Positions 13,130 through 25,404 are shown, numbered from the stretch's first letter. The stretch: 64,000 bases of DNA from Castanea sativa (GCF_040712315.1 NC_134017.1:52697636-52761635); one strand, 5' to 3'. The notes: generated by a model from the sequence alone, not told the origin. A program made the numbers and translations.

Positions 13130-13850
13130 AAATCTAAAACATCATAATGAAGAAGAAGCCCAACAATATGGGAGGAAATAAAAAAGAAGAATTGGCAAAT
13201 CAAGAAGAAAACCATTAAGCCCAAATGGCAGCAATAATGGACCATAGACTTGTAAATATAGCAAAAGGGCCTCAAAGACAGCAAGCGAGCCCAAAGAAGC
13301 CCGAAGAAAGAAGTAGTAAACCCATGGGCATTATGAAAAATGGAAAGTAAGCAAAATGGGCTAAAGTAGCTCAAAAGCAATGAAATGGGCCGAAGGAGCC
13401 CAAAGGAAGGAATTAAGTAAATAGGAGTTGGTGGAAAAGCCTATAAACCTCGAAAGTAAAGGATATGTTAACTTGGGCCGGGGAAGCCCAAAAGACTTAG
13501 CAAAAGCCCATGGGAATGAAAGAATAAAATGGGACAAAGGAGCCCGAAAGTGATGAAATGGGCCAAGGATGCCCAAGAGAATAAAATGGGACAAAGGAGC
13601 CTGAAGGCAATGAAATGGGCCGAGGAAAGAATAAAATGACAAAGGAGCCCGAAGACAATGAAACGGGCTAAGGATGCCCAAAAGAATAAAATGGGCCAAA
13701 GGAGCTCGAAAGTGATGAAATGGGCCAAGGAAGCCCAAAATAACATGAGTACAAGCCCAATGATAGTACTGGGCTACTGGAATTTAGCATAAGGAAAGTA
13801 TACACCAAGCCCAAAAGAGGCCCAGCAGGTACAAGTCAAATAATAACATG
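13130..13850 (+). repeat. LTR-related segment inside the LARD interior
   Basis: This block reads like the reverse of 1900-2439: 'gaagaagcccaacaatat', 'ccattaagcccaa', 'aataatgg(a/t)cca', 'aagcccatggg', and repeated 'aaatgggcc(a)aagga(a/g)gccc' words occur in the same order. It shows that the interior next to the 3' LTR contains sequence that other family members carry within their LTR, from nested insertion or recombination between family members. The repeated 'aatgggccaagga' words (13380-13740) form a small irregular array. Confidence 0.6.
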
Positions 13851-14153
13851 CAGGCAATTAGTAGAAACAATTAAGCTAAAATGAGGCAAAGTTTTCAACA
13901 AACTTGCTTTGGGGTGACAGCAACAAAACCACCACCCTCATGAAGAGCAACTATTTTGCTACCCTTGGAGGGTCAAAAATTTGCAAAAAGAAAGAGAGCG
14001 ATTTGCCCAAGGAGAGTAAAGATGGAAGCAACAAGCCTACAAAGAAAAGAAGAGAAGCATTCGAATGTAAGTTGTGAAACAACCCACGAAAGAAAACTGC
14101 ATAAGTTTTCGCATATGAATTGCAGGAGCAATCCATATGCTCTGGGGGCTGAA

Positions 14154-15590
14154 TATTGATGCCCATTTTTTGTAAATCCGTACCCAAAAGCCCATACGGA
14201 GTAAAACTTAATGAAAAGCAAGGCCCAAAGGCCTACTAAGAAGACCAAAGAGCAAGAGAGGTCCAAAGAAAGAAATGCAAGGGAAAGTGATCTGCAGCAG
14301 AATACAGCTTTGCCGCAGAATACAATTCTCCAGCAGAATGGTTTCGGCAGATAAAGCCAAATTGTGCCCAAGACCATTTTGATCCAGTCAACGTTATTTG
14401 GTCCACAAAAGCCCAAATCCTTTTGTATGAGAAGATAGACATGAAAACTAATATGAAAAAGCACGATGAAAAGAAACAAGGAACAACAGGAAGTGTCAGC
14501 AGCAAGAATTGCGTGAAGGATGGAAAATCCAAACCAAAGGAAATGACAAACACAGCAGGAAAAGCATGAAGAAATAAGATAGGGACATATGGAAGAACAA
14601 AACAAAGCTAATTTGCTATGACAGAAACGGCGTGAGAATGAAAGAAGACAAAAGTAGAAAACAATGGAGCAAGCACAGAAGGGCCAGAGCACCACCAACC
14701 TGTACCTAGCCAATACAAGGGAAGTGGACCCGCAGTCAAGAGGATTCAAAGGGTGTGGTTTGGTGGTGGGGGGAAAAGGGGATCTATATTTAATTTTCAA
14801 CCATGACTTCTTTTGGGAATATACCTTGCTGGGATAGTATCTTACCCAAAAGAAGTATTAGATAGTTGGGACCATCTGATGCATGCCATTGAGCTAGGTA
14901 ATAAAGTAGCACAATCCTTATCCATTTGAATCTAGAGGCAAAGGTATACAACAAGAACAAACAAAATGGAATTTTGTCATGAAATGAGTAATGGTGCAGT
15001 AAATGTATTCTGAATAGAGGTAGTGGCCGGGCAACCAATGGGTTAGTGGGTAGTCCTAAAGGAATGCCTACAACAGACCAAAAATAGTTGGTGAAGCCCT
15101 AGGGGTAAAATGGAGAAATCCCATTGAATCAGTTCACTATAAAAGAAAGAGGTATCTATGGATGAAGGGGGAAGCACCTAAGGGGGGAACCTATGGTTAA
15201 AGAGCAGTAGGCACCTAAGGGAGGCACTTAGAGAGAGAGAGACACCTAGAGAGAGGGACCCAAGAAAAGGAAAGACCAAATGGGGAACAACCCATGCCAA
15301 GAGAGTAGTAAGAAACTAAGAGTAAAAAGAATGAAGAGAAAGAAAGAAAGAAAGTGGTAAAGGAATATAGACATGCATCAATAGACTATCTTTTTCCTCC
15401 CTCTTAACAAACCCATTCTTTGAAGTCCCCCAAAAGTAGTAGTCAGTAGCCATTTGGGCATATTCTCCAAAATGCACAACTTTGATGGCAAAAGCCTATG
15501 ACAAGGTTGTTCAAGTTGGGGTTTGGGTTCTTTATTGGTTTACTTATTCTATGGGAAGATTTAATATTTGATTTCACTCTTTAGAGCTTT
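14154..15590 (+). repeat. 3' LTR (apparently truncated)
   Basis: Matches 6082-7560 in order, starting at TATTGATGCCC (the first G of the TG start changed to A) and ending at 'ttagagctt' near 15590. If the 5' LTR extends to about 8375, roughly 0.8 kb is missing here. The sequence after 15590 does not match 7560-8375. Confidence 0.7.
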
Positions 15591-17179
15591 AATGGTTTTG
15601 AAGCTCATATAAACCACACAAAATCAATTCTCCGATGTGTCTTACTTCTTAAAGGGACACTGATGTCGGAGTGAATTGTCTCAAGCAATGCTAATAATTT
15701 CCAATATTTTGTGGAAGATTTGCTTGTCATTTTCCTTTGATACTCAGTTCATATATATCAAACTATATATTAGGATTGACTTACAGTAATAATCTGATGT
15801 TCTTCATTTTATGTTTTAATGCGACCCAATCTTAAGTGCCATAAGCAGGAGTTGTGGTTACAATTATTTGATTTAGCCTAAGGGGAGTTTTAATGGATTA
15901 TTATTATTATTATTATTATTATTAAAAGAACAGAAAATTTTATTTAAACGAATTTATTTCTGGATCCTGGAAACAGCTGACAAGCACTTCAAACTAAAAC
16001 TATCAATCCTAAGTTCTGCTTAACACAATCTCGGAAACATTTGTTGAGAAATCATGAATTAATCTCAATGTATGTGTGAAGTGAAATTTGCAAAATTTTG
16101 AGAGGTACACGTCGTTTTCTATATTCTCAAGGCTAATTTGTAGTTTTGTGCCTTCTGTGAAGATGTCAAGTTGTCATAACCAAATTGTACTCCTGTAATT
16201 AACAAAAGAAAACTTATATTAATTAGTTGTCCTTGTGGACGCCCTAAAAAAGATTCCTAGTTAGGGATCTTAATTTGTTTGGTTCATCGCACATTGGGTT
16301 TTTGGCAATTGGATTCTTTGTGGGCATATGTTTCTAATGTGAGGTGTGTGTGTAAGTCTCTTTTTCTTATTTTTATTTTAAGAGTTGCCAACAACCATTG
16401 ATTTTGTATTAGATGTAATTGGTCACCAATTTGTCTAATTCTTTTTAATTACCTAATTAACTACAAAAAATTCAAGGGTTATTACTTAATTAAGGTAAAT
16501 CAAAAGTCTCGAACAAAAAATGTTGGACTTAGAAGTTTGGTTACATGTGGGGAAGACGTTAGACACTCCGCACTGCCTATCCAAAGGATAGTAACCCATT
16601 TAATTTTAATTCAAACGTTAACGTTGACATTTTGTTTTTGAAAAATATTTTGTACAAACAATATATATGTGTGTGTGTGTGTGTGTGTATTTATGTATAC
16701 ATGTGAGTATTTATTTAAATATAACGTAGCATGTGAATATTTATTTCGAAGAGTTATTTACAATAAAAACATGTGAAACATAAATACATAGTATGTGAAA
16801 GCTAAATTTAAATATATACATAACTAGCATGTGAGTATAATATTTACTACGTAACTAGCATGTGAATATATACAACATAAAAGAGATGGTAAGAAAGATA
16901 GCACATTTTAACAAATTTATCCTTCATTTTCTCATTAATTCTCATGCACAAACATAATGGACCAAAACATTAGTGCCAAGGGGAGGGGGGATATGTTAGC
17001 TTGATTGGTTCCTATTGGTTCAATAGAATGAACCATAAGGAAAAAACCCTCTAAAGGAATGAAATTCCAAAAGAGTGCAAAATAGTGTACATGAAAAAGG
17101 CTTTAAACACTTACCTTAAAAAAAAGGAATTTTCCTTTAGGGAAAACCAAGACTTTTGGAAAACATTTTCTAAAAAACT
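15591..17179. other. Intergenic, with one short member of a locally duplicated block
   Basis: Positions 15770-16220 match 23510-24145 and 40205-40590 ('aaacagct(g/c)(a/g)caagca', 'caaactaaaactat', 'gtgaaatttgcaaaatttt', 'gatgtcaag', 'aaccaaattgta'). This is a third, partial copy of the segment duplicated at 21070 and 35084. The rest (16250-17179) has a (GT)n tract at 16668 and no coding signature. Confidence 0.65.
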
Positions 17180-17867
17180 ATGGCCATGTTTGGTAACTGT
17201 TTTTGTTTTCTATTTTTGTTTTCTTGTTTTCGAGGGAAAAAGAAAAAAACAAATTTTTTTTGTTATCAAAATGAAAAACAGATTTGGTTAGTTGAAAGGA
17301 AAAACACATTTTCCAAATACAAAATTCAGGAAATTTGTTTGGTAGTTATTTTTGAAAAAATTGAATTTTGTTTTGTTTGGTTAAGTTTTTTTTAAATTAT
17401 ATTTATTCTAATTCAAAAACATGTTTGCTTCAAAGTATTTAATATCCTTACACCTAAAGGAATTATAAAATAAATTTTTTTGTATATAACATTCAAGCCT
17501 GAAGTTTCATCAGATACAATTTAGGCACTAAATATTGAGTGGAAAAAAGTGGAAGCGAGGGAAAAGTTTTTGTCAGTCATGTGGATTGAACCAGCTTGTT
17601 GGTTCATTAATCGGCCGTGTAAACTAGCATGCTTTTTTTCTTTTTTCTTTTTTTGACTGAAAAAACTGCATGTTTTCTAAGGAGAGTGAAAACTGAAAAT
17701 AAAAACAGCTCAAGACCTATTTTCAGTTTCCTTCACAATATGGAAATTGGAAATAGTTTTTGATTTTTGCCTAAAATAAGTTACCAAACAAGTTTTTGGC
17801 CTTAGGAAACAGAAATTGTTTTTGAAAATAGAAAATTGAGAAAAAAAAACGGTTACCAAACATAGCC
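17180..17867. mobile_element. Miniature inverted-repeat element
   Basis: Left end atggccatgtttggtaactg and right end cggttaccaaacatagcc are inverted repeats. They continue inward through 'ttttgttttctatttt' and its complement. The interior is low-complexity A/T with no domain. No certain target-site duplication is visible. The 'ATGTTTGGTAAC' ends suggest a hAT-like non-autonomous element, by analogy only. Confidence 0.6.
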
Positions 17868-18828
17868 TAAGGTTTACGTATTTTGAAAAAGGTCCTAAAA
17901 CGGGAATTTTCTTGGTCTTTATGAGAAAGGGTTTTTCTTGGATGTAAAAAAAAAAATTATGAAGAATGTGTTGATTTTAAGGAAAAGAGCTTGGAAAAGT
18001 AAAAAACTTTTTTTTTTTTTTTTATGCAGGAAGAGTCAGATTTTCATGAAAATGGATTACATAATTTTAAAGAAAATCATGGATTTCTTCTTGTTTTTTT
18101 AGGATAGAAAAGACTTGAAGAGAGGTTTAAGAACCATTTTATTTTAGGAAACGGGTTTCCATGGTTTTATGGAAAACCATGGGTTTTATCCAATTTTTAA
18201 AGAGGTTTGAACTTGGTTTTTTGAAAAGATGACAAAAAAGTTTTTAAGAAAACAAAGTTTAAGGGCCCATTTTGGATAAGTTGTTCCAAAAAGTACATTT
18301 TTAAAAATAACTTTTTTAAAATGTACATTTAGAAAACATAATTTTGAAAGTTACAATAACACATTTGGTAAAGTTTATGTATAGTATTAGTCTAAAATTT
18401 ATGTATAGCTTCGGTGCAAATTACCAAAATTGACTGGAAAGTACTAAATTCTGATGATGTTATTCTATTATATTTGAAGTAGATAATAATAATAATAAAT
18501 AAATAAATAAATTTATTATTTATAACAATAATAATAACAATAATTCATTAAAATTCAATAGATTAAGAAGTTATCTTCTTATTTAACTAGCATTCTATTT
18601 TATCTAGGAACAACATATTTCAAGAACAAAAAGAAAGAAAACGTACACCAAAGAACTACAATCCCTCACCAATATTTAAGGCAATATATTAGTGATCTGA
18701 AAAACTCAAAGACGTAAACAAAAGAACTACCCTCGCTTCTCTCTCTCCGTGCATGCAGCGCCTCTTCCGTTCAAAAAATGTCCATAACGAAAGAAACACG
18801 ACCACAACCACAGATCCTTCAACGGTAG
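17868..18828. other. Intergenic sequence upstream of the F-box relic
   Basis: AT-rich, with runs of A and T and (AAT)n/(TTA)n stretches near 18480-18540. No second gene is seen. The F-box promoter would lie here if it were still active, but I cannot point to a convincing TATA box or initiator. Confidence 0.5.
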
Positions 18829-19975
18829 AAGAAGCATCTCTCAGTCCAAGAAGATGTCGTGTTTGAAATACTGGCAACGCTACCCGTGAAATCTCTCCTG
18901 AGATTCAGATGCATTTGCAAATCCTGGTACTCAGACATCACCATCCCCAATTTCGTCTCCACCAGGTACCTTAATAACTTGTGCTGCAATCATGGTTATG
19001 TCATACACGTGCCCAAGAACAAGACTAGGGCTCTTGACAGTCAAGTTTGTACAGTCTCTTGTAACCAAACTTTGGAAAAGCTATCTGAGTTTAGAATTCC
19101 CTTCACTTTTGACTCTGGGTATGCCTATTTAGTGGGTTCATGCAACGGCCTTTTGTGTCTCACTGATTCTTGGAGGTACTCTTTGGGTAATAATGCTATA
19201 TACTTGTGGAACCCTAGTATTAGAAAATATAAGAGGTTGCCTGGCACTTGTTTAAGCTACTCAGATTGTTTTGAACTCGGATTTGCGTATGATTTCCAAA
19301 ATAATGACTATAAAGTTGTGAGGATTTCACAGCCTTCTTCCAAAGGTATGCCTCCCCTTCAGTTTGAGGTCTACACATTAAGATTGGATTCATGGAAAAG
19401 AATTGGACTTGGAATCTTGTGGAGACCTAATGTTTTGTCTTACAACTTTAAGTGTTATTTTTCATGCTCATTTGTTAGTCGACATTTGCATTGGATGCTA
19501 GATATTTTTTGAAGAAGTGGGAGGACAACCAAAGCCTAGTGAAATGATATTGTCATTCGATGTCAATAGTGAGAAATTCAAAGAGCTACCACTCCCCGAA
19601 GATGATTCATTCATACAAGGCGGTTTTGAGACATGTCTTACGATGTTCAAGGGGAAACTAGCTTTGATTCAATTTGGACTTGTACAACAATATGGTCCAC
19701 ATGTCATGCTATGTTGGGTGATGAGGGAGTATGGTCTGCCTGAATCTTGGAATAAATTTTGTGATGTTCTAGTTGAAAGTCCTACCAATTTTGTTGGTTT
19801 CACCAAGTATGGTTCACTTCTATTTCAAACCAAGAGTGAACCAAAGGAGGAAGATGAGTTTGTTTTAGTTGACCCCAAAACTCAATACAAGAAGGATAAT
19901 ATTCACCTTAAATATCCTTTAGAGGTAACTCTTTTTAAATTTAGCTACTTACATGGAGAACATTACCTTACTTGA
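18829..19975 (+). pseudogene. F-box/FBA (CPR1-like) gene, frameshifted and lacking a start codon
   Basis: Proteins of this family are the substrate-recognition part of SCF ubiquitin ligases. An N-terminal F-box is visible (EDVVFEILATLPVKSLLRFR, then CICKSWYSDI), followed by F-box-associated repeats (LWNPSIRKYKRLP; later SFDVNSEKFKELPLPEDD). Two lesions are visible. In-frame TAG at 18826-18828 lies just upstream with no ATG before the F-box. A run of six T at 19505-19510 creates TGA (19510-19512) after LHWMLDIF. In the frame reached by one fewer T, the protein continues at once with a normal FBA C-terminal part to TGA at 19973. Summed length, about 380 residues, is normal for the family. The homopolymer lesion could be a sequencing error, but the missing ATG argues for a real pseudogene. 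A piece of its 3' end recurs at 21524 and 35262. Confidence 0.85.
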
Positions 19976-20648
19976 TGAAGCAAACGTGCTATCTTACTAA
20001 GAAGATGGTGGTAGGCGTATAAAAAGTAGATGTTATATCATTACGATATGGATGAATTGAAACCTTAGTCTTGGAATTTTCGAAAGTGTATCTTTACCTC
20101 GATTTTTAAAATCCTTTCTTGGTTCTGGCTAAGAGCCTTGTAACCAGGGTTGTAACTATCAAATTTTTTTATCCTTTCTTGGTTTCTGGCCATTATATAC
20201 TAATATTTGATATATGTGGATGGTTGTTGTGCATACACCAAGATTCATTACTTATTTCGTGAGCATATTATCATTCCAAGGCCATGTTTTTACTTCCCTG
20301 TTGCAGCTATATGGTCTTTGCTGGTTTCTGCATTACACCTAATCTTTATATTGATTACAAGAATCTAATTCTTATGACAAAGAAACCGTTCCAAAATAGA
20401 CAATCTTGCCATTGCAGATCACTGTATCTCTATCCTTTAAGAGACATACCTAGATATGCAATGCTATTATATCTTGCTTAGGTGGGTTCAATCCCATGTT
20501 TATAGTCAGTGGATGTGGATCACAAGGTAGGTTTAGCTACTTAAACATTGTGATTTTATTGGTACTTTTGAGCTTTTTATCCTAAAGAAACATGATATAG
20601 TTTATACTACTATGGAATGTATAATATTTTGTTTGGTTGAAGTGTAAG
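19976..20648. other. 3' flank of the F-box relic
   Basis: Positions 19976-20075 match the flank of the F-box fragment at 35460-35570 ('cttactaagaagatggtggt', 'gtataaaaagtaga', 'ttgaaaccttagtc'), so the former transcribed 3' region was copied with it. The rest has no coding signature. Confidence 0.6.
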
Positions 20649-20720
20649 AACCAATGCAGTTTGAAAACCTAATAGATATCAATATGTTGATATCTATTAG
20701 GTTTTCAAACTGCATTGGTT
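20649..20720. repeat. Perfect hairpin: 34-bp arms, 4-nt loop
   Basis: Arms 20649-20682 and 20687-20720 are exact reverse complements (starting aaccaatgcagtttgaaaac), separated by 'tatg'. A perfect palindrome this long is rare by chance. It could be a very small transposon remnant, a precursor of small RNA, or a palindromic repair or assembly product. No transcript evidence can be read from the sequence. Confidence 0.9.
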
Positions 20721-21523
20721 TTTATTCCTCAGCATTAATGATATTTTACTGATCCAATTTGTTCATGACAAAATTGGTTGATGCATCCATATACCATTTT
20801 AGTTGTACGTCAATCTAAGAATATATTTGGATTTGACTTCTTACTATGGACATCATATAGTTAGTACAAAGTTGCTAATTCTAGTCTAGAGTAATGTTCT
20901 AGAAAACCAACTTACACTTCAGAACCAATCAAAACAAAATGATCCCATTCAGATCCACTCTTTTTTAATAGCACATATATTCAGATCGGAACAAATTGTT
21001 GATCATCTAGCAAATTGCGAAAAACAGGGGTGAAGATGACAAACAAACATGAACCACTTGAATGACTTGGCGTGATTGTAAAGAATACGAAACTAGAAAA
21101 TGATGAACAAAAGGTTCCTCCAAGTACATGTCTCCGCGCCCCCCCCCCCCCCCCCACCCCACATTAGGCAGATATCAAGTCCTAATCCCTCTCCCTTTAG
21201 ATTTTTGCTTTTCTCTTGCTCCATTTTTTGGCTTTTGGGTTTATTTATTTCATTCATTGAAAACATAATATATAAAAAATTTTCCCCGTTTTCAATATGC
21301 TATACGGCTTTAATCTATGGCTTTGTATGTGTGTTTTGGGGAAAAGAAGATGATATTGTTGAGCTAAGGATTTCTAACTGTTCATAGTTTTTATTTTTGT
21401 TGATGGGAAGTAATGGATTTGATGCTGATTTCATAATTGAGTGTGTTTGTGTGTGAATTATCTAAAGAATTGTATTGAAAATGATAGTTGGTCAAAATGA
21501 AAATTAGGTGAACGTCCCACTGC

Positions 21524-21660
21524 TTTCAATGGTTTCACTAAGAATGCTTCACTTCTATTTCGAACCAAGAGTGAATCAGAGAGGGAAGATTAGTTTGTTT
21601 TAAATTTTTAATTGACCCCAAAACTCTACCCGAGAAGAATATTAATACTCGTTTAAGCAA
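21524..21660 (+). pseudogene. Fragment of the F-box gene 3' region (copy A)
   Basis: The sequence matches 19795-19900 of the F-box relic ('ggtttcac(t/c)aag', 'cttctatttc(g/a)aaccaagag', 'gaccccaaaactc'), giving a protein piece like NGFTKNASLLFRTKSESERE followed by stops. Only the C-terminal FBA part is present, with no F-box domain. Confidence 0.75.
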
Positions 21661-24320
21661 TACACTATCTATGAAACATTGAAATATATTTGATGGCTCA
21701 TTTGTATCTGGAAAAGGTGTTAGACACTTGTTTGCATCCATTTAACAACAGTTACATATTTTCTTTAAGAGTACGAATTTGGTAAGAATGGGGTGTAAAA
21801 CTCATGTTCTACACCATTCAATAAGAAATTGTCACATCAATATTTACTTAAAACTCAGTACATTTTATCAACATGATAACATCTCAATAAACTCACAGTT
21901 AGGTTAGATTTTCAATGGGTATTAGAATTGGTTGATAGTGGTTGTGTCTATTTTTTTAATATATAATTTGATGATATGGCATATTGGAATTGGAAGAGTA
22001 AAACTTGAGTTTTACACCACTTCCTTATAAAATTTAATCTCTTTAATTATTTCTTAGTTTTAATCATTCATGAAAGAAGTTTTGGATAATTGTAAATAAT
22101 GATATACTAAAATATGGTGACATTAGTTATCTTGCTACATCATCATCTTTTATTGTGTTGTTAGAATTATGCAGGAGACCCATACGGAGGTCCAAAGTTT
22201 AGAGGCCCCCAAGGCTTGCCATTTTTTGTCTGTTATAGTTTGAAAAAATGTTGTAATGTTCATACCCGAGAGGAGTGTGGTTTATATTTGGGTTTGTGCC
22301 TACCTTTGAGAGATGGGGTGCTCCAATTCCTGGTTATGCATCTGCCAATCTCAGATACTTTTGGGAATCTCCCTGTTTGATTGGCTTTGCCAAGTACTAA
22401 GGATTTTTCTCAAAACTCCTAGAGAGTTTTGGAACTTGTCTAGGACTGTTTGAGAGTGGTGGGAGCTTTAAAGTTCAAAGGCTTCTATTATGTAATTTTT
22501 GAGAGGAAAAAAAATGAGTAGGGAAAGGTATATTTATAGGTTTCCAAACCTTGGTGATTTATATTGTGTACAGATTTGCGTGGTTGGACTATATTTTGCT
22601 TATTTGGACTTTAATCTACTTTTTTTTGTGGCTGTGTATATGGTACATGCACAGAAAGCATATCATTTTCATGTGTTCTTAATCTTTGTGTTGAAAAGAG
22701 GGATGAAGCCTTAGAGCATCATTATTGGTGGAGGCATATAGTTAAAATGCTATTTTTGCCTCCTCAAACTACAAAATATGGTGCTACATTAGTAATGCCA
22801 TAGCTATACAGTTATAAGACCAGCATTGGTGGTGAAATACATTATTTGCAAGGCAAGTTTCACATTTTCCATGTGTTCTTGGTTCTTGTGTCAAAACAGG
22901 CAATGAATCCTTCGAGCGTGTTTTGCTTTTTCTTATATGCTTTTTGGCTTTTTGTATCTCATTTTTTTTGGTAAAAATCTAACTCAAGTTGAAAATAAGC
23001 TAATTTTTAACTTTTTGATAAACAATGTCTTCTGATAAGCATTATGCAAATAAACACTACTATATCTTTTTCTTTTTCTTTTTTGGTTTATATCTTTTGA
23101 TAAAGCACAAAAGTTGTCTTTATCCTTTGTTACAAGTTTCATATATATATATATATATATATATATCAAAGTCATTAGTGCTCCACTCATTTTAATAGAA
23201 AACTTTATGTAGATATAGCTTCTGCATTTCTTATGTTTGGTAGTATAAAAAAAAAAAAAGTCAATAAAAAACTATCTTTTATCTTCCTTTATTTAGTTTG
23301 ACATAAAATAAAGTTGTTTTCCTCTAAAATTTTATGGAAAACAACTCTAATCACATACGAAACTAAATAAAGGAAGTCAAGATATAATTTTTCAACTTAT
23401 TTTAAAAATACTACTAAAAATAGGAAAATAAAATAGTTTCTAGAAAACACATTTTGGAAATATTTCATTTTTCAGAAAATATTAATGTTGAAACAAAAAG
23501 AACATAAAATTGACTTATGGTAATAAATGTCATATGCAGCCGTCAATAGTTACAATTATTTGTTGTACCCTAAGGGAAGTTTTGAATAGAAAAAAATATT
23601 TATCAAGGTGAAGAAGAACAAAAACATTTATTTATTTTTTGGCTGAGTAACATAAAAGTTTATTCAAAACTTAGTGCGTAAAAGCAATGGGGATCACATT
23701 ATATATGGTGCACTCTCACTTATGCAATAACTCTTACTTAGTGAATGATATAGCTTCACCAATCTACAATAAATACTAGGAGTAATTCATTTTGTACATA
23801 AGATTTTATCTCTCTATTGTTGTGTTAGTGATTTTCATCCTAAAGAGATTACCATACCCTTCTTGTTTCTTGATCCTGGAAACAGCTCGCATGCACTACA
23901 AACTAAAACTATAAATTCTAAGTTCTGTTTAACACAGTGTCAGAAAACATTTGTTTAGAAATCATGAATGAATCTCAAGGTATGCATGCAGTGAAATTTG
24001 CAAAATTTTGAAAGGTATATACGTCGTTTTCTGTATTCTTAAAGGCTACGTATATGTAGTTTTGTGCCTTCTGTTAAGATGTCAAGCTATCATAACCAAA
24101 TTGTATTCCGATAATTAACAAAAGAAAATTTATAGTAATTAGTTGACTGAAAGAGTTTCATTAATTGGTTGCTTCATTCGCACTTTTTCTTGTAAGTTTA
24201 AGCTAGCTTAAAGATACTCTGTACTGTTTCATACAGCTCAAGGCCTGACGAGTTTTTTTTTTTTTTTTTTTTTACTAGATTGCAAATCACACCCTTTAAC
24301 TTTACCTAAAATACAATTTA

Positions 24321-25404
24321 GGTGGCGTTTGGATAGCGTCTAAAGAGAGCGTTTTGCGTTTGGCGTTTGTATATCCGTGGGACCCACTGCTACAGTTGCT
24401 TCCAATTAAACGCAAGACTGAGCTGAAAACGAGTAGCGTTTTTTTCCTTCAACGCACCGTGCGTTCTTCGTGTTCTTCATCGAAACCCAAAACTTCAAAC
24501 CCAAAACCAAAAGCAGCAAACCCAGCAAACCCAAAACTTCATCGAAACCTAGCAAACCCGTTCAACGATCAAACCCAAAACTTCATCGAAACCCAGCTTT
24601 GTGATTCTCAAACCCAGAACATGATGAACCCAGCAAACCCGTTCTTAGTGTTCTTCACCGATCAAACCCAGAACTTCATCGAACCCAACAAACCATTCTC
24701 AAACCCAAAACATAATCAACCCAGCAAACCCATTCTTCGTGTTCTTCACCGATCAAACCCAGCAAACCCATTCTCAAACCCAGAACATGATGAACCCAGC
24801 AAACCCATTCTTCGTGTTCGTCACCAATCAAACCCAGAATTTCATCGAACCCAGCAAATCCATCAAAACAGAAGATCAAAATAGTGAAACCAAAACCATA
24901 TGAATAAAAATCATGTGAAAAAAAAAAATCAAACCCATGTGAAAAAAAAAAAAAATCAAACCCATCAAACCGGTCAAACCCAGCAAACACAACCGATCAA
25001 ATGGATCTACCCAGAAAACCCATCAAATCCACCGCCGATCAAACGCATCCACCACCACCGAGGGACCCGATCTTCGCCGGCGTCAGACTGGGTTGCTTTC
25101 CTTGTGGATTTACATTCTGAGCTCTTCGCCGGCGTTAGACCGATGTAGTTCTTCCTCTCTTCCTTTCTCTGGCGGGCGTGGAACTCTATTCTCGAAGACG
25201 CAGGCGTTAGGTAGTGTGGGTGAGGACTGAGAAGTTAATAGAAGGAAAAAAAAAAAAAAAAAAAAGTAAAGACGCGTTTTCAGCTAAGCTACAGTGCTTG
25301 GACAAAAAAAATCAACCCGCGTTTTTCAATTATTTGCTACAGTATTTTCAGTTTTCAGTTTTCAGTTTTCAGCAAAATAAGCTGTATCCAAACGGACCCT
25401 TAGT
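24321..25404. mobile_element. Non-autonomous inverted-repeat element with a repetitive exon-like interior
   Basis: Ends are inverted repeats: ggtggcgtttggatagcg on the left against ctgtatccaaacggaccc on the right (reverse complement gggtccgtttggatacag). The paired segment copy at about 40735 lacks it. The interior contains many copies of 'aaacccagcaaaccca', 'gtgttcttcaccgatcaaac' and 'cttcatcgaa', giving an open frame of 176 codons of N/P/K repeats, plus a GC-rich block with 'cgccggcgt'. I regard this as repeat expansion, possibly of captured sequence, not a gene. Similar ends occur at 59253. Confidence 0.7.

Larger units (their letters stand above)
6082..15590 (+). mobile_element. Non-autonomous LTR retrotransposon (LARD-like), 3' LTR apparently truncated
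   Basis: Direct repeats at 6082-7560 and 14154-15590 share about 1.4 kb with many small differences. Both start at (TG/TA)TTGATGCCCATTTTTT. The 6082 copy is followed by a primer-site-like sequence at 8381, and the 14154 copy is preceded by 'tctgggggctgaa', a plausible polypurine tract. The interior (8400-14150) has no gag, protease, reverse transcriptase, RNase H or integrase; the longest open frame is 136 codons, with no domain. Instead it holds arrays of 'cagcagaa/gcagaata' words. Large non-coding interiors between LTRs define LARD-type derivatives, which must borrow proteins from other elements. No target-site duplication could be confirmed, partly because the 3' LTR seems cut short. Confidence 0.75.

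Noticed and set aside
13973..14800. 275-codon minus-strand open frame (and a similar 196-codon one at 6062-6652)
   Set aside because: Both lie in the two LTR copies, antisense to the element; composition is C/F/S/L-rich as expected from GA-rich complement, and no domain is visible. Openness is shared only because the LTRs are copies of one sequence.
21136..21155. Poly-C run (also poly-C at 29991 and poly-G at 47734)
   Set aside because: Simple homopolymers, probably length-uncertain in assembly; no feature inferred.
24354..24884. 176-codon frame considered as a proline-rich wall protein
   Set aside because: No signal peptide, repeats belong to a minisatellite within an inverted-repeat element, absent from the paired segmental copy.
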